Shown here: positions 36,309-46,319 of the stretch, piece by piece
How the letters are laid out: each line of letters starts with the position of its first letter
Numbering within the stretch: position 1 is the stretch's first letter
Assembly: GCA_030123585.1 (NCBI GenBank)
Contig: CP126120.1
Location: forward strand, 1,302,001-1,366,000
Origin: Rhodanobacteraceae bacterium
Lineage (GTDB): Bacteria > Pseudomonadota > Gammaproteobacteria > Xanthomonadales > Rhodanobacteraceae
Direction of reading: 5' to 3'
Length of the DNA: 64,000 nt
Made by a program: the position numbers and the translations under genes
Notes under the pieces: generated by a model
Database searches by the model: none
What the model saw: the letters and a program-made list of their open reading frames with translations, nothing else
Told to the model about the DNA's origin: nothing

Positions 36309-36802
36309 GCCTGCGCCTGCAGCTTGCCGCCGCGCACGTTGCGCCTGCCGCCGGATTTCTCCAGCAGCCGCACGGATTCGATCACGATCTCGTGCGAAAG
36401 CGCCTTGCACATGTCGTACACGGTCAGCGCGGCGACGCTGGCGCCGGTCAAGGCCTCCATCTCGACGCCGGTCTTGTGGGTGATCGCGACTTCGCAGCGG
36501 ATCGCCAATTCGGTGTCCGACATGAAATCGGCTTCGATCCTGCAGCGCTCGATCGCGAGCGGATGGCAGAACGGGATCAATTCGTGGGTGCGCTTGGCGG
36601 CCATGGTTCCGGCCACGATCGCGGTGTCGATGACCGGGCCCTTGGGCGAGCGCAACCCGCCCGCGCGCAGCGCCGCCGCGACCGCGGCGGGAAAACGCAC
36701 GACGGCCTCCGCCACCGCGACGCGCGCGGTAACGTCCTTGGCGCCGACATCGACCATGCGCGGATGGTTGGCTGTATCGAGATGTGAAAGTTTCTTTCGC
36801 AT
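36305..36802 (-). CDS. moaC: Cyclic pyranopterin monophosphate synthase
   Basis: Second step of molybdenum cofactor synthesis, 165 residues, acting on the MoaA product. Motifs include [39 protein letters not shown] and the catalytic Lys/Asp region [13 protein letters not shown]. Moa genes C, D and E are tight, while moaA is separated from moaC by a 345-base gap with a repeat. Confidence 0.96.
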   Translation of the reverse strand: MRKKLSHLDTANHPRMVDVGAKDVTARVAVAEAVVRFPAAVAAALRAGGLRSPKGPVIDTAIVAGTMAAKRTHELIPFCHPLAIERCRIEADFMSDTELAIRCEVAITHKTGVEMEALTGASVAALTVYDMCKALSHEIVIESVRLLEKSGGRRNVRGGKLQAQA

Positions 36803-36876
36803 TGCTCATCATCAGAAAAATTCGACGCGGATTCACGCGGATAAAATCGGATCAAATCGACTGTTGCATCTCCCCA
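36803..36876. other. Start of the moaA-moaC gap with CGCGGAT-type repeat
   Basis: This stretch contains GCGGATTCACGCGGATAAAAT, which resembles dispersed repeats of the CGCGAATnnACGCGAAT kind. A related but distinct sequence precedes the other repeat copy at 54676-54760. No open frame is evident. Confidence 0.4.
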
Positions 36877-37046
36877 CCTGATTAGCGACGAACCTCAGTC
36901 AATTGTGTTGTCATTCCGGAGCGGGCCGCAGAGCCTGCCCCGGACTTGATCCGGGGCCCGAATCCGGAATCGGTTTGAGGATTGCATGCGCCTGAAACCG
37001 ATTCCGGGTTGCCACGCCATGAAACCGGCGTGGCCCCCGGAATGAC
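36877..37046 (-). repeat. GTCATTCC/GGAATGAC repeat, copy A
   Basis: A palindromic element bounded by GTCATTCCGG (36910) and CCGGAATGAC (ends 37046), with two internal hairpin modules. Bases 36877-36976 match the reverse complement of 54893-54992 at 97 of 100 positions, including about 33 bases outside the GTCATTCC terminus. It lies between moaC and moaA and splits the moa genes. Confidence 0.85.
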
Positions 37047-37147
37047 GACGTTGCAGGGTCACTATGCCACGTCCAGTACGGCTGGTGATCAGTGCGAATC
37101 AGGCCTTCCCATCCGCATCCAATGCATTGGTCCGGATCCGGCAAGAC

Positions 37148-38194
37148 CTACCCTCCAATCCGGTACATCTCGACGTGTTCCAGCACGCCCGCTGCGCGCA
37201 ATTCGGCACGCCGCTCGCTGTAGCGGTCGCCGCGATGGCTCCAGATGCCGGCGACGGTGGCGCGCAGCGCCTCGTCGGATTCGCCCGCGCGCAGCAGCGC
37301 ACGCAGATCGTGGCCGGCATGCGCGAACAGGCAGGTATACAGCTTGCCGTCGGCCGACAGGCGTGCGCGGGTGCAACCGCCGCAGAACGGTTCGGTGACC
37401 GAGTTGATGAAGCCGACCTCGCCCGCGCCGTCGCGGAAACGCCAGCGGCGCGAGGTGGACGCGGCGCTGCGCGGCAATGCCTCCAGCGGCCAGCGCGCGT
37501 CGATGCGGCGCACCAGTTCCGCGCCCGGCACCACCCGGTCGCCGCGCCAGCCATTGACGGTGCCGACGTCCATGTATTCGATGAAGCGCAGCACGTGGCC
37601 GGTGCCGCGGAAGCGTTCGACCAGGTCGAGCACCCCGCCATCATTGACGTCGCGCATCACCACGCAGTTGATTTTCAGCGGCGCGAAGCCGGCGCGCTCG
37701 GCCGCGGCGATCGCGGCCTCGATGTCGGCCAGCTCGCCGCGCCCGCCCGACATGCGGCGGAAGGTTTCCGGATCGGCGCTGTCCATGCTCAGCGTGACGC
37801 GCCGCAGGCCCGCATCGCGCAAGGGCTGCGCCAGCTTCGGCAGCAACGCGCCATTGGTGGTGAGCGCGAGATCCTCGACGCCCTCGATAGCCGCCAGCCG
37901 CGCGACCAGTTGCGGCAGGTCGCGCCGCAGCAGCGGCTCGCCGCCGGTCAGGCGCAGCTTCTTCACGCCCAGCGACACGAACACCCGCGCGATGCGCACG
38001 ATTTCATCGAAGTCCAGCCGGTCGCGCGCGCGCAGGAAGGCGTGGTCGGCCGGATACGTTTCTTCCGGCATGCAATACGGGCAGCGGAAGTTGCAGCGGT
38101 CGATCACCGAGATCCGCAGGTCGCCCAGCGCGCGCCCCAACGCATCCGGCGGCGCCGGCCCCGTCTGCAGCGCGAGCGGTGCTTCCGGCTTCAT
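37148..38194 (-). CDS. moaA: GTP 3',8-cyclase (radical SAM)
   Basis: First step of molybdenum cofactor synthesis, 348 residues. The N-terminal iron-sulphur cluster site is CNFRCPYC for radical SAM chemistry, the C-terminal second cluster has CGGCTRARLSADGKLYTC, and the protein ends in the functional Gly-Gly tail (RIGG). A tandem 14-base repeat (38191-38218) lies at the start codon, 27 bases after the upstream metallo-beta-lactamase gene. Confidence 0.96.
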   Translation of the reverse strand: MKPEAPLALQTGPAPPDALGRALGDLRISVIDRCNFRCPYCMPEETYPADHAFLRARDRLDFDEIVRIARVFVSLGVKKLRLTGGEPLLRRDLPQLVARLAAIEGVEDLALTTNGALLPKLAQPLRDAGLRRVTLSMDSADPETFRRMSGGRGELADIEAAIAAAERAGFAPLKINCVVMRDVNDGGVLDLVERFRGTGHVLRFIEYMDVGTVNGWRGDRVVPGAELVRRIDARWPLEALPRSAASTSRRWRFRDGAGEVGFINSVTEPFCGGCTRARLSADGKLYTCLFAHAGHDLRALLRAGESDEALRATVAGIWSHRGDRYSERRAELRAAGVLEHVEMYRIGG

Positions 38195-38221
38195 CGAACG
38201 AGCCTCATCGAGCGAGCCTCA

Positions 38222-39037
38222 TCAACCGGCCTCCGCGCGCACCGGGTCCGGCGCGTGCAGGGGATAGCGCCCGCCCGGCAACGCGACCTTGAAGCCGCGC
38301 TCGCGCATCGCCTCGGCATCGTGCGCGCTGCCGTAGTGGTACAGCAGCAACCTGGCGCGCAGTTCGTCCGGATATTCGCGCTCGAGATCGTCGGCGCCGG
38401 CGTGCGAGGGATTGCCGACCAGCGCGCAGTCGTGGGCGATCAGGGTGTGTGCGTCGGCGAAGCCGGACAGCACTTCGGGAATCGGCCGGGTGTCGCCGGT
38501 CCACGCAAAACATCCGCACAACGCCACCCCGAACGAAGTGCCGGCCGCGTGATGGCGCGTCGCGAATACATCGAACCACCAATCATCCAGCCAGAATCCG
38601 CGCGACAGCGCGACCAGCCGGAAGCCTTCCCAGAAATTGGCGCCGCCCTCGGCGACGGCGTTGGGATAATCCGCGACGCGCGCCTGCAGGATCGGGACCA
38701 GGTTCGCGTGCACGAACAGTTTGACGTTTCCGCGTTGGTCGGGATCGAACCACGCGGCGTAGAACAGGCGTTCCAGTCCGGCGACGTGGTCCATGTGCGC
38801 ATGCGTGACGAACACCGCGCGCGGCAACGCGCCGTAGCAGCGCTGGTAGTGCTTCAGCGTGCCGGGGCCGCAATCGATCAGCAGCATGGGTTGGCCGTCG
38901 CGTTCCAGCACCGCGCTGGACGCGCCGAGTTCGAGCGCGCTGGCCGAGCCCGTGCCCAGCACGTGCAGCGACCAGATCGCGCCATCGCCGCGATCCCGAT
39001 CGCTGCTAGCCACCGCGTGGGCGGTTTGCTCCATCAT
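38222..39037 (-). CDS. Metallo-beta-lactamase fold hydrolase
   Basis: Protein of 271 residues with the metal motif FVTHAHMDHVAGLER, an N-terminal LHVLGTGSASALELG, FAWTGDTRP and LIAHDCALVG. It resembles RNase Z-like or phosphonate-type hydrolases but the substrate is unknown. It is coupled by a 4-nt overlap to kdkA upstream and is followed by moaA, so it may be co-transcribed with both. Confidence 0.85.
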   Translation of the reverse strand: MMEQTAHAVASSDRDRGDGAIWSLHVLGTGSASALELGASSAVLERDGQPMLLIDCGPGTLKHYQRCYGALPRAVFVTHAHMDHVAGLERLFYAAWFDPDQRGNVKLFVHANLVPILQARVADYPNAVAEGGANFWEGFRLVALSRGFWLDDWWFDVFATRHHAAGTSFGVALCGCFAWTGDTRPIPEVLSGFADAHTLIAHDCALVGNPSHAGADDLEREYPDELRARLLLYHYGSAHDAEAMRERGFKVALPGGRYPLHAPDPVRAEAG

Positions 39038-39798
39038 GGGCCGTTTCCAAAACCGCGTTCGTAGCCGCGCATCAAGGGTGTCCAGATTTCGCGATCCAGC
39101 GACGCCTCGTCATGATCGCAGGCGCCGACCTTCAGCAGCGAGCGCTTGAGGCGTGCGAGGTTGGCGAGTTTCCAGGCCGTGCCGGTCGCGCGGATTTCGC
39201 CGCGATCGAAATCGATCAACCACAGGCCGTCTCCTGCAACGAGGATATTGTGGGCGTTCAGATCGGCGTGGTCCACGCCCTCGACGTGGAACCGCGCCAC
39301 CAGCGCACCCACCTGCCCCGCCAGCTTGGCATCGAAACGCCGCGCGGCGATGATTTCGGTCAAGGTTTGCGCGCCCTCGATCGCACGCGTGATCAGGTCG
39401 GCGGTGTAGTACGGCCCGCGCCGCAGGTAGCGCGCCGCCACCGGCGCCGGAACCGGCAGTCCGCGTTGCACCAGCTCCGCCAGCAGGGCGAACTCGGCGA
39501 ACCCGCGGCTGCGATGGCGGCCATTCCACACGTAGCGATCGCCCAGCAGCGGCGCCATCCAGCCGCCGCGCCGGTAGTGGCGCAGCACGCACGCTCCCGC
39601 CGGCGTATCCAGGAACGCGACCCCGCCGCGCCCTCCCCTGCTCTCGCGCACCCGGCCCTGTGCCTGCCACCACGCCGGCTCGAACCACTCGCGCGTCGGC
39701 GCTTCGACAAGGTTCGCGTCGAACACCATCGCGCCGCCCCCGGATGCGACAATGCGCGGGTCGACTGGCTGGCGGTCAGCGCCGGATGGCGTCGGCAT
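39034..39798 (-). CDS. kdkA: 3-deoxy-D-manno-octulosonic acid kinase
   Basis: Kinase-fold protein of 254 residues from the ATG at 39798 that phosphorylates Kdo in the LPS inner core, as in Xanthomonas, Haemophilus and relatives. It shows LRHYRRGGW, the catalytic loop VDHADLNAHNILV and the metal-binding LIDFDRGEI. The opposite-strand heptosyltransferase gene begins only 28 bases away, so their promoters must overlap. Confidence 0.92.
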   Translation of the reverse strand: MPTPSGADRQPVDPRIVASGGGAMVFDANLVEAPTREWFEPAWWQAQGRVRESRGGRGGVAFLDTPAGACVLRHYRRGGWMAPLLGDRYVWNGRHRSRGFAEFALLAELVQRGLPVPAPVAARYLRRGPYYTADLITRAIEGAQTLTEIIAARRFDAKLAGQVGALVARFHVEGVDHADLNAHNILVAGDGLWLIDFDRGEIRATGTAWKLANLARLKRSLLKVGACDHDEASLDREIWTPLMRGYERGFGNGP

Positions 39799-39825
39799 AT
39801 TCACCCCCGAAGTTTAGCAAGCCCG

Positions 39826-40872
39826 ATGACGAATGCCCCCGAATCGCTGTGCCTGCTACGTACCTCCGCCCTGGGCGACGTCACCCACGTGGTGCCGCTG
39901 GTGCGCACGCTGCAGGCCACGTGGCCGCAAACGCGCCTGACCTGGATCGTCGGCAAGCTGGAGCACAAGCTGGTCGGCGACATCGCCGGCGTCGAATTCG
40001 TGGTGTTCGACAAGCGCGCCGGCATGGCCGGTTTCCGCGCGGTACGGAACGCACTTGCCACACGCCACTTCGACGCGCTGCTGCACATGCAGGTCGCGTT
40101 GCGCGCCAACCTGCTGAGCCTCGCCGTGCGCGCGCGACGCCGCATCGGTTACGACCACGCGCGCTCGAAAGACCTGCACGGCCTGTTCGTGCGCGAGCGC
40201 ATTCCGGCGCGTAGCGGCGAGCACGTGCTGGACGCGATGGGAAGCTTCATCGAACCGCTGGGTCTGAAACAGACGAACGTGCGCTGGGACATTCCGATTC
40301 CCGATGACGCGCGCGCGTGGGCCACGCAACAATGGCCCGACGACGGCCAACCGACGTTGTTGATCTCGCCCTCTTCCAGCCACGCGCTGCGCAACTGGCG
40401 CGCGGAGCGCTACGCCGCCGTCGCCGACCACGCCGCGCAAGCCTTGCGGATGCGGGTGGTGCTGACCGGCGGCCCGTCGCGCGCCGAGCGCGCGCTGGGC
40501 GACACCATCATCGCGAAGATGCAAACGAAACCGCTGGACCTGATCGGCAGGGACACCCTGAAGCGCGCGCTGGCGCTGTACCAACGCGCGTCCATCGTGC
40601 TGACGCCGGACGCCGGTCCCATGCACATGGCGAATGCGGTGGGCGCGCGCGTGCTGGGCCTGCACGCCGCCAGCAATTCCGCGCGCTCCGGCCCCTATTC
40701 CGATCGCCGCTGGTGCGTGGACCGCTACGACGACGCCGCGCGCAAGTTCCTGCACCAACCGGCGGCCGCGATTCCGTGGGGCACGAAAATCGAGTACCCC
40801 GGCGTGATGGATCTCGTGAGGGTCGACGACGTGGTGGAAAGGCTGGAAGCCTCGGTTCAGGTCGCGCCGTAA
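39826..40872 (+). CDS. Glycosyltransferase family 9 (heptosyltransferase-like)
   Basis: Protein of 348 residues with the ADP-heptose:LPS heptosyltransferase pattern: LRTSALGDVTHVVPLVRTLQ, ISPSSSHALRNW and DAGPMHMANAVGARVLGLH. It probably adds a heptose to the LPS inner core, but WaaC, WaaF and WaaQ types cannot be separated by eye. It is divergent from kdkA, which acts on the same core. Its last 16 bases overlap the convergent DUF6165 gene. Confidence 0.9.
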   Translation: MTNAPESLCLLRTSALGDVTHVVPLVRTLQATWPQTRLTWIVGKLEHKLVGDIAGVEFVVFDKRAGMAGFRAVRNALATRHFDALLHMQVALRANLLSLAVRARRRIGYDHARSKDLHGLFVRERIPARSGEHVLDAMGSFIEPLGLKQTNVRWDIPIPDDARAWATQQWPDDGQPTLLISPSSSHALRNWRAERYAAVADHAAQALRMRVVLTGGPSRAERALGDTIIAKMQTKPLDLIGRDTLKRALALYQRASIVLTPDAGPMHMANAVGARVLGLHAASNSARSGPYSDRRWCVDRYDDAARKFLHQPAAAIPWGTKIEYPGVMDLVRVDDVVERLEASVQVAP

Positions 40873-41255
40873 TCCTGATAAGACTTCTCTTCCACCAATC
40901 GGGAACCGAGCTTCAGGTTGATCGCGCGCTTGACCGCCGCGCGCTTGTCGTTGGTGTGGTACACCGCGCGCGCCAATTCGATGAAGCGCGCGTCAAAAGC
41001 CTGGTCGCGTTCCTTCACGCGGATTTCATCCTCGATCTCCCACAGCGCTTCGTTGATGCGTTTCAGCCCCGCGCGTTCGGCGGCGATGTCGGTGCGCGAA
41101 GCGGGATCGCGCGACCACAGATCGTTCAACAACTGCAGTTCGTCGCGCACATTGGCCAGTTTCGCCGCATCGGCAATGCGTTCCGACTTGATTTCGAGGA
41201 TGGTGATCTTGTCGATCAGCTCGCCGAACGAAACGGGTGCGGAGATCAGGCTCAT
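40857..41255 (-). CDS. DUF6165 family protein
   Basis: Protein of 132 residues, mostly helical, starting MSLISAPVSFGELIDKITILEIKSE (the ATG at 41255). Such small proteins are found next to LPS and heptosyltransferase genes, but their function is unknown to me. It is convergent with the glycosyltransferase, and the two coding regions overlap by 16 bases at the 3' ends. Confidence 0.82.
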   Translation of the reverse strand: MSLISAPVSFGELIDKITILEIKSERIADAAKLANVRDELQLLNDLWSRDPASRTDIAAERAGLKRINEALWEIEDEIRVKERDQAFDARFIELARAVYHTNDKRAAVKRAINLKLGSRLVEEKSYQDYGAT

Positions 41256-41386
41256 GGTCACGACGCTCGCGAATGGAAACCCAAGCGTAACAATTCGCGA
41301 CCGATTGCACATCTGTTCCTTGCAATTCCGGCTGCGCGGCCCAAGCTGCGAAGAGAAGGCAACGTTGCCGATCTCGGAGATGCATC

Positions 41387-42085
41387 ATGAAGGTTCTGAT
41401 TGTGCTGACCTCGCATGGCCAGCTTGGCAAAACCGGCAAGGCGACGGGACTGTGGCTGGAAGAACTCGCCGCGCCGTACTACGTGTTCAAGGACGCCGGC
41501 GCCGACATCACGCTCGCCTCGCCGGCAGGCGGACAGCCGCCGGTCGATCCCGGCAGCGAGCAGGCGAACAGCCAGACCGACGCCACCAAACGTTTCCGCG
41601 CCGACGATGCGGCGATGCGGGCGCTCGCGCATACCCGCAAGCTGGCGGACATCGACCGCGAGGCGTTCGACGCGGTGTTCTATCCCGGCGGCCACGGTCC
41701 GCTGTGGGATCTCGCCGGCAACGAGGATTCGCGCCTGCTGATCGACGCGGTCTATGCGGCCGGTAAGCCGGTTGCGGCCGTGTGTCACGGGGTTGCGGCC
41801 CTGCGCGATGCCCTGGGCCCGTTCGGACTGCCGCTGGTGCGCGGCAAGGCGGTCACGGGCTTTTCCAATTCCGAGGAAAAGGCCGCCGGCCTCGCCGACG
41901 CGGTGCCGTTCCTGGTCGAGGACATGCTCCAGGAAAACGGCGGCGAGTATTCCAAAGCCGCCGACTGGCAAGCGCATGTCGTCGTTTCAGGCAACCTGAT
42001 CACCGGTCAGAATCCCGCATCGTCCACCGGCGCCGCCGAGGCCGTGCTGCAGCAATTGCGCGGGGCGGCCAAGGCTGCCGCCTGA
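41387..42085 (+). CDS. DJ-1/PfpI family protein (class I glutamine amidotransferase-like)
   Basis: Protein of 232 residues resembling Hsp31-like glyoxalase III/DJ-1 proteins. The nucleophile Cys is in VAAVCHGVAALRDAL with the Glu-containing AAPYYVFKDAG upstream, and YPGGHGPLWDL is a family mark. It begins MKVLIVLTSHGQLGKTGKATGLWLEE without a signal peptide, so it is cytoplasmic. Likely roles are methylglyoxal detoxification or protein repair. Confidence 0.9.
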   Translation: MKVLIVLTSHGQLGKTGKATGLWLEELAAPYYVFKDAGADITLASPAGGQPPVDPGSEQANSQTDATKRFRADDAAMRALAHTRKLADIDREAFDAVFYPGGHGPLWDLAGNEDSRLLIDAVYAAGKPVAAVCHGVAALRDALGPFGLPLVRGKAVTGFSNSEEKAAGLADAVPFLVEDMLQENGGEYSKAADWQAHVVVSGNLITGQNPASSTGAAEAVLQQLRGAAKAAA

Positions 42086-42165
42086 CTCGCGTATCCGCGG
42101 CCACTATGTCGTGTCCACCGACGCGAATTCTGTGGTGCACGCCCGACCGCTGCCGTTCCTGGAAG

Positions 42166-42207
42166 GTTCATGCGAAAATCCCTGAGTTGGCCCCGTAGCT
42201 CAGCTGG
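42166..42207 (+). repeat. Duplicated 5' part of tRNA-Arg with its upstream sequence
   Basis: These 42 bases match 42301-42342 at 40 positions. They hold 23 bases before the tRNA and its first 19 bases (GGCCCCGTAGCTCAGCTGG), after which the homology stops. The spacing of the two copies is 135 bases. The fragment cannot fold as a tRNA. Confidence 0.85.
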
Positions 42208-42209
42208 TG

Positions 42210-42258
42210 GTTTTGTGAGTGCTTGCGAGCGTCCGGTGGACGCTCGCGCGAACAAAAC
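42210..42258. repeat. Imperfect hairpin between the two tRNA-Arg fragments
   Basis: GTTTTGTGAGTGCTTGCGAG with GCGTCC pairs, across GGT, with GGACGCTCGC...ACAAAAC. The stem has a bulge of about four bases. It starts two bases after the truncated tRNA fragment and may be part of what was inserted there. Confidence 0.6.
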
Positions 42259-42323
42259 CGGTGAGCCATGGATGGCGATCGGACGGGCGCACCATGGACG
42301 GTTCATGCGAAAATCGCTGAGTT

Positions 42324-42400
42324 GACCCCGTAGCTCAGCTGGATAGAGCATCCCCCTCCTAAGGGGAAGGTCGCCCGTTCGAATCGGGCCGGGGTCGCCA
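42324..42400 (+). tRNA. tRNA-Arg (anticodon CCT)
   Basis: A 77-base cloverleaf with encoded CCA. The acceptor stem GACCCCG pairs perfectly with CGGGGTC, the D arm is GCTCAGCTGGATAGAGC, the anticodon stem TCCCC/GGGGA holds the loop CTCCTAA (anticodon CCT), and the T arm is GCCCG-TTCGAAT-CGGGC. The convergent hydrolase gene ends two bases after it. Confidence 0.95.
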
Positions 42401-42401
42401 C

Positions 42402-43337
42402 TCAATGCAGCAGCGCAGCCAGTCCCGGATCAAGGCTGGCGAGGAACGCGTCCACCGCGGAGGTGTAGGCGGATGGCTGGCCGAGGTTCTCGTTGATTTC
42501 GGTGTGGCGCAGCGCCTCGGGCAACACCTGCACACGGCTGCCGAAGCCGTGGGCCTTCGCGGCGAAGGCCTCGGCCTGCGGGCAGGAGTCGACGCGCAGC
42601 GACGAGCACACCGCGAGGAACGGTGCGATCTTCGCGCGAAGTTGCACGATCGGCGAAGCCGCAGCCCAGGTCGCGGGATTGCTGCCGAAGGCCTCGTCGT
42701 ACAGACCCAGGTGTCGCGCCTGCATGATCGTGGGGATGTTGTAGGCGGCGCTGTCGAGCGCCACGGTTCCGAGCCACGGCAGCGCGCCCTGCGAAGTCGC
42801 AAGCGACGGTTCGGCGCTGATCAACGACACCAGGTGCGCGCCCGCCGAATGTCCCATCAACACGAACGCGCGTGGATCGCCGCCCCATTGCGGCGCTTCG
42901 CGTTGCGCCGCGGCCAGGGCCTGCGCCACGAACCGCGCCTGCTGCAGCGGCGGGGTTCCCGGCAGCATCGGATAATCCACCGACACCACGATGATGCCGC
43001 GCGGCAGCCAGTGCGCCACCTTGCCCTGCACCACGCCGCGCGCCGTCTTGTCGCCGATCCGCCAGCCGCCGCCGTGCACCATGAAGATCACCGGTGCGGC
43101 GCGCGCACCGGGCGGCACGTACACGTCGAACGTCTGTTTCGGTCCCGTGCCGTAGGCGACGTCATGCAGCACCCGCGTGCCCGGCGGCAACTGCGCGGGA
43201 TCGACCTGATGTCCGCCGGCTTGCCCGGCCTGCGCGCCGTGCATGGTGCGCCAGCGTTGCCAGCGCGTCTGTGCGATGCCAGCGGAACTGGCAGCGACCA
43301 AAACGGCCACCACGACGAGTCTGGCGAGTGTGTTCAT
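42402..43337 (-). CDS. Secreted alpha/beta hydrolase (esterase/lipase type)
   Basis: Protein of 311 residues from the ATG at 43337, with a signal peptide (residues 1-23, LARLVVVAVLVAASSAGIAQ). It shows the HSL-type oxyanion motif MVHGGGWRIGD, the nucleophile Ser in LMGHSAGAH, and a C-terminal His in ALRHTEINENLG. It resembles carboxylesterases and kynurenine formamidase-like hydrolases. The substrate is not evident from context. The stop lies two bases from tRNA-Arg. Confidence 0.88.
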   Translation of the reverse strand: MNTLARLVVVAVLVAASSAGIAQTRWQRWRTMHGAQAGQAGGHQVDPAQLPPGTRVLHDVAYGTGPKQTFDVYVPPGARAAPVIFMVHGGGWRIGDKTARGVVQGKVAHWLPRGIIVVSVDYPMLPGTPPLQQARFVAQALAAAQREAPQWGGDPRAFVLMGHSAGAHLVSLISAEPSLATSQGALPWLGTVALDSAAYNIPTIMQARHLGLYDEAFGSNPATWAAASPIVQLRAKIAPFLAVCSSLRVDSCPQAEAFAAKAHGFGSRVQVLPEALRHTEINENLGQPSAYTSAVDAFLASLDPGLAALLH

Positions 43338-43464
43338 GCCGACATCAACGCGCGCGACGCGCCGCGGTTGACAGACCACGCCGCGTTCGAGGCCGCATCG
43401 GCGCTGCTGGTACAATAACCGGCTGACCTGACGACACCCGCACCGTGCGGCTACAGGAGCCATC

Positions 43465-44997
<1,533 letters not shown>

Positions 44998-45037
44998 CCG
45001 GAAATCGGAGATCGGAAAAAGCGTAACCTACAAGGTC

Positions 45038-45145
45038 GTCATTCCGGGTTCTGCTCGCGCCGTGCGCGAGCAGAACCCGGAATCTGCTTTCACCCGCCAG
45101 CACAAGGCAGATTCCGGATCGCGGCTACGCCGCGTCCGGAATGAC
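45038..45145 (+). repeat. GTCATTCC/GGAATGAC repeat, copy C
   Basis: An element of 108 bases between GTCATTCCGG and CCGGAATGAC. The left module is an 18-bp stem (ATTCCGGGTTCTGCTCGC with its complement), and the right module is ATTCCGGATCGCGGCTACGC with a shorter stem. It is the shortest and most regular of the four copies, in the gap after amaB. Confidence 0.85.
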
Positions 45146-45188
45146 GTCATCCGGGAATCCTCATCCGATGCCGAGGACGGAGTGACCC

Positions 45189-45950
45189 ATGAACACGCCC
45201 TTCGATTTCACTGGTTACCGCGTCGCCATCGCCGGCGGCAGCAAGGGCATCGGGCGCGCGATCGCGCTGGGTTTTCTCCAGGCAGGCGCGACAGTTGCGG
45301 TTTGCGCGCGCGGGAAGGAAGGACTCGATACGTTGCGCGCGGATGCCGGCGTGCATGCGGACAAGTTGCACACGCAGCCCTGCGATCTCGCCGAAGCGGA
45401 CCAGATCGAACGCTGGATCGCTGGCGTGGCGCAGGCACTGGGTGGCCTGGACGTGCTGGTCAACAACGCCACCGGCTACGGCTTCCGTGAAGACGACGAA
45501 TCCTGGCTGGCTGATTTCAACATCGACCTGATGGCCGCGGTGCGCGCGTCGCGTCACGCGCTGCCATACCTCAAGCAATCGAAGCACGCGTGCATCCTGC
45601 ACACCAGTTCGATCGGTTCGTTCCGGCCACGCACGATGGGCCCGCCTTACGCCGCGATGAAGGCCGCGCTGAATCACTACACCCGCACCCAGGCGCTGGC
45701 GCTGGCCGAACACCGCATCCGCGTCAACGCCATCGCGCCCGGCTCGATCGAATTCGAAGACGGCGTGTGGGATCGGGTCAAGCACGAAAAGCCCGAACAA
45801 TACGCGAAAGTGCTGGCGACGATTCCGTTCGGCCGTTACGGCACGCCCGAGGAAGTCGCCAACCTCGCGCTGTTCCTGGCTTCGCCGTGGGCTGGCTGGA
45901 TCACCGGCCAGATCATGGCGGTGGACGGCGGGCAATCCCTGCGCTTTTGA
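45189..45950 (+). CDS. Short-chain dehydrogenase/reductase
   Basis: SDR of 253 residues. The cofactor motif is AIAGGSKGIGRAIALG, NNATGYG replaces the usual NNAG, the catalytic Ser is in HTSSIGSF and Tyr/Lys are in PPYAAMKAAL. The C-terminal GGQSLRF is typical of classical SDRs. The substrate is unknown. It follows the repeat and is 76 bases before a small membrane gene. Confidence 0.9.
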   Translation: MNTPFDFTGYRVAIAGGSKGIGRAIALGFLQAGATVAVCARGKEGLDTLRADAGVHADKLHTQPCDLAEADQIERWIAGVAQALGGLDVLVNNATGYGFREDDESWLADFNIDLMAAVRASRHALPYLKQSKHACILHTSSIGSFRPRTMGPPYAAMKAALNHYTRTQALALAEHRIRVNAIAPGSIEFEDGVWDRVKHEKPEQYAKVLATIPFGRYGTPEEVANLALFLASPWAGWITGQIMAVDGGQSLRF

Positions 45951-46026
45951 CGAGCGTGGATCCGCACGGCAACGCGCGCACCGTCCCGTGAGAACATAGC
46001 GCGGCGCATCCGGGAGTCTCGCAGCC

Positions 46027-46317
46027 ATGAATGCCACGTATCCCCGCACCAGTTCGCTCGCGGTCGTCAGTCTCATCTTCGGGATCCTCGCCTGGGTACC
46101 GCCCGTGCTGCCCTTCATCGGCGCCCTGGTTGCGGTCGTCTGCGGGCACGCCGCGCGTTCGGAAATCCGGCGCGCGCCGCCCGGCGCCATCGAGGGCGAC
46201 GGCATGGCACTGGCCGGACTGATCCTCGGCTGGATCCAGATCGCCTGCGCGCTCATCGCAGTCGGCGTGTTCCTGCTCTTCCTCGCCGGCGTCATCGCCT
46301 TCGGCAGATGGCATTGA
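46027..46317 (+). CDS. DUF4190-type small membrane protein
   Basis: Protein of 96 residues with two membrane segments (about 10-38 and 62-92) and the DUF4190 pattern [14 protein letters not shown]...[10 protein letters not shown]...[12 protein letters not shown]. Its role is unknown. It ends two bases before the pyrD start, so it is probably co-transcribed. Confidence 0.87.
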   Translation: MNATYPRTSSLAVVSLIFGILAWVPPVLPFIGALVAVVCGHAARSEIRRAPPGAIEGDGMALAGLILGWIQIACALIAVGVFLLFLAGVIAFGRWH

Positions 46318-46319
46318 CG

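Noticed and set aside
36803..37147. Possible molybdenum cofactor riboswitch in the moaA-moaC gap
   Set aside because: The gap is filled by a dispersed palindromic repeat that also occurs at unrelated genes, and it is downstream of moaA, not before it.
38191..38224. Tandem 14-base repeat TCATCGAACGAGCC / TCATCGAGCGAGCC at the moaA start
   Set aside because: Only two units and a partial third; most likely a local slip duplication with no clear role.
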